Of a stretch of DNA of 7,703 nucleotides, positions 6,721-7,703 are shown in pieces. The stretch is from Thermoflavifilum sp. (GTDB lineage: Bacteria; Bacteroidota; Bacteroidia; Chitinophagales; Chitinophagaceae), in assembly GCA_019683625.1 (NCBI GenBank), contig JADGHY010000095.1, positions 1 to 7,703 of the forward strand, written 5' to 3'. Position 1 is the first letter of the stretch; every line of letters begins with the position of its first letter. The translations under genes were made by a program, and so were the position numbers. A model generated the notes under the pieces. It made no database searches. It was not told the DNA's origin and saw only the letters and a program-made list of their open reading frames with translations.

Positions 6721-7358
6721 GAAAAAAAAAAGCTTTTTACCTGTTGGCGGTTATTGCTCAAAGTTTCATGGATAATGGGAATGCCGGCAAACAAAGGTTT
6801 CAGCAAAAATCCTTTTTCGGGATATCGAAATTGCCCTGGCGCATAAATCCAGAGTTTTTGTTGGTCATAATCAATCCGCACGATGTATTTGCTCAGAAAA
6901 CTATAACCAATGATGCCATCGATATGCATGCCGTACAGGGCGCTGATCATGTCGTAGTTGTTCACATGAAAGCTAAGATGATCTACCCGCAATTGCGGCA
7001 ACAACAGGCTGAGGTTATACACGAAGGGTACGGTACGCGAGCCTCCAATCCCGTGAATGACTACATCGCTGGGCGAAAGCGGCAAGTGCAATTCGGCCGC
7101 CGTCGTGGAATCGAGCGATATTCCTCCGCTCCCGGTATCCAGAATAAAATTGAGGGTATCTTTTGCCAGACTGGTATCTTGATCTAAAGCAATACAGGCC
7201 CGTACCAAAATCACGCCATCTACGAATTGATGAAACGGAATGGTGGTAATGAGTCGCGCCTCGCGGGAAGTATCCTGCAGGAAATGCCCCCAGGCCTCGC
7301 CGCTCGCGGTTATCCGAATTAAGCACAGGAGAATATAAAACAGGAAAAAATGCTTCAT
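6690..7358 (-). CDS. N-terminal part of frameshifted secreted aspartyl protease
   Basis: This frame encodes the first retropepsin domain of a two-domain aspartic protease. It starts with a signal peptide (MKHFFLFYILLCLIRI, cut near ITASG), so the product is exported. The catalytic motif is D74-T75-G76 in DTLNFILDTGSGG, followed by the usual IDGIIGYSFL (146-155), where the chain packs behind the active site. After QQVKSFFF (to residue 212) the frame leaves the family pattern, reads SIPVPAFACC and stops at 6690-6692; the true continuation DTGAG lies in another frame, entered through the A10/T10 tract at 6722-6731. Translated alone, it is a 222-residue single-domain product with one DTG, which could in principle dimerise like retroviral proteases. 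ATG 7358 is preferred over an in-frame TTG at 7397 because it places the signal peptide at the N-terminus. It is probably the first gene of the minus-strand unit. Confidence 0.82.
   Translation of the reverse strand: MKHFFLFYILLCLIRITASGEAWGHFLQDTSREARLITTIPFHQFVDGVILVRACIALDQDTSLAKDTLNFILDTGSGGISLDSTTAAELHLPLSPSDVVIHGIGGSRTVPFVYNLSLLLPQLRVDHLSFHVNNYDMISALYGMHIDGIIGYSFLSKYIVRIDYDQQKLWIYAPGQFRYPEKGFLLKPLFAGIPIIHETLSNNRQQVKSFFFSIPVPAFACC
6722..6731. other. A10/T10 homopolymer at the frame break, possible slippage site
   Basis: Ten consecutive A on the plus strand (T on the coding strand) follow AAAAAGC in the coding direction, forming AAAAAGCTTTTT, a perfect palindrome. The protease frame would be intact with 8 or 11 T (SFFFDTG or SFFFFDTG); with 10 it shifts. 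Runs of this length are known sites of RNA-polymerase slippage, replication slippage and sequencing length error. A shorter copy of the same context, AAAAGC followed by eight T, is in frame in the M16 catalytic gene at 4582-4595. Confidence 0.75.
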
Positions 7359-7423
7359 CCTCAGGTAAATTACAATTTTCTGTTTAATCTTCCACAATCA
7401 TCGGGTAAAAACAGGCATTGGCG

Positions 7424-7431
7424 TATTTTTG
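7424..7431 (+). promoter_or_regulatory. Bacteroidota-type -7 promoter element for mqnC
   Basis: TATTTTTG matches the TAnnTTTG consensus of the primary sigma factor in Bacteroidota exactly and lies 18 bases before the mqnC ATG, implying a leader of about 10-14 bases. I see no good TTG at the usual -33 distance, so the call rests on one box and its position in the 91-base divergent region. Confidence 0.55.
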
Positions 7432-7449
7432 TTAGGGAAAATCTGAAGC

Positions 7450-7703
7450 ATGGATCTTCAACCGTTGTACGATAAAGCCTTACGCGGCGAATTTCTGACG
7501 ATTGACGAGGGGGTGTATTTATTCGAGCAGGCTCCTCTGGCCGAACTGATGGCGGTAGCCGATGAAATGCGCCGCCAGCGTGTACCTCATGGCAAGGTCA
7601 CCTGGCAAATTGATCGGAATGTGAATACCACCAACGTCTGTGTGGCCAATTGCAAGTTTTGCAATTTTTATCGTATTCCCGGTCATCCTGAAGCCTATAT
7701 CAC
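7450..7703 (+). CDS. mqnC: Cyclic dehypoxanthinyl futalosine synthase (MqnC), N-terminal part, cut by the window edge
   Basis: The first 84 residues of a radical SAM enzyme are visible before the right edge. The cluster motif is C64-X3-C68-X2-C71 in TTNVCVANCKFCNFYR, which binds the [4Fe-4S] cluster that cleaves S-adenosylmethionine. The approach to it, WQIDRNVNTTNVCV, and the FYRIPGH that follows are typical of MqnC, rather than its relative MqnE (aminofutalosine synthase). MqnC cyclises dehypoxanthinyl futalosine in the cytoplasm, a middle step of the futalosine route to menaquinone, and implies that this organism uses that route. The start ATG 7450 begins MDLQPLYDKALRGEFLT, a normal family N-terminus in which the short helical region precedes the barrel. 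It is transcribed divergently from the protease cluster behind a TATTTTTG box. About 290 further residues would be expected beyond the window. Confidence 0.9.
   Translation, partial: MDLQPLYDKALRGEFLTIDEGVYLFEQAPLAELMAVADEMRRQRVPHGKVTWQIDRNVNTTNVCVANCKFCNFYRIPGHPEAYI

Noticed and set aside
6744..7187. Plus-strand open frame of 147 codons opposite the split aspartyl protease
   Set aside because: It is antisense to the first DTG domain and has no family features.
7371..7376. Minus-strand TAATTTAC as promoter of the aspartyl protease
   Set aside because: It matches TAnnTTTG poorly and sits only a few bases before the ATG, too close for a normal start site.
7359..7397. Longer aspartyl protease starting at TTG 7397
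   Set aside because: It would bury the signal peptide behind a charged extension (KIKQK); ATG 7358 puts it at the N-terminus.

Overview
The window reads like the chromosome of a Bacteroidota bacterium, most plausibly of the Chitinophagales/Chitinophagaceae type. This rests on a fused E1-alpha/E1-beta 2-oxoacid dehydrogenase of the form common in that phylum, a futalosine-pathway menaquinone gene (mqnC), a TAnnTTTG-type promoter element, and starts without clear Shine-Dalgarno sequences. Base composition is close to balanced. I see no phage, IS, CRISPR, tRNA or rRNA. No stretch over about 100 bases lacks a gene, and bases 1-56 hold nothing I can identify.

All genes from 57 to 7358 lie on the minus strand with short gaps (one 4-base overlap, then 45, 28, 65 and 11 bases), so they may form one transcription unit starting near 7358. 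In transcription order they are: (i) a secreted two-domain retropepsin-like aspartyl protease with a C-terminal PDZ domain, split by a frameshift in a 10-base homopolymer exactly before its second DTG motif; (ii) a secreted paralogue with a DSG motif in domain 1, no Asp at the matching site in domain 2, and no PDZ; (iii) an M16 zinc peptidase with HxxEH; (iv) an M16-fold partner lacking HxxEH but carrying the R/Y pair; (v) a four-helix PF04020 membrane protein with no ATG start; (vi) a 658-residue fused E1, probably of the branched-chain 2-oxoacid dehydrogenase complex.

On the plus strand a divergent gene, mqnC, starts at 7450 and runs off the right edge. The 91-base divergent region (7359-7449) must hold the start signals for both directions; only the mqnC -7 element is convincing.

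Genes iii and iv very probably make one heterodimeric peptidase. Genes i and ii are tandem paralogues. Peptidases, holin-like protein and E1 share no obvious pathway. The points most worth checking are the homopolymer frameshift in gene i (slippage, phase variation, decay or sequencing error), the degenerate second active site in gene ii, and a small palindromic insertion inside gene ii.
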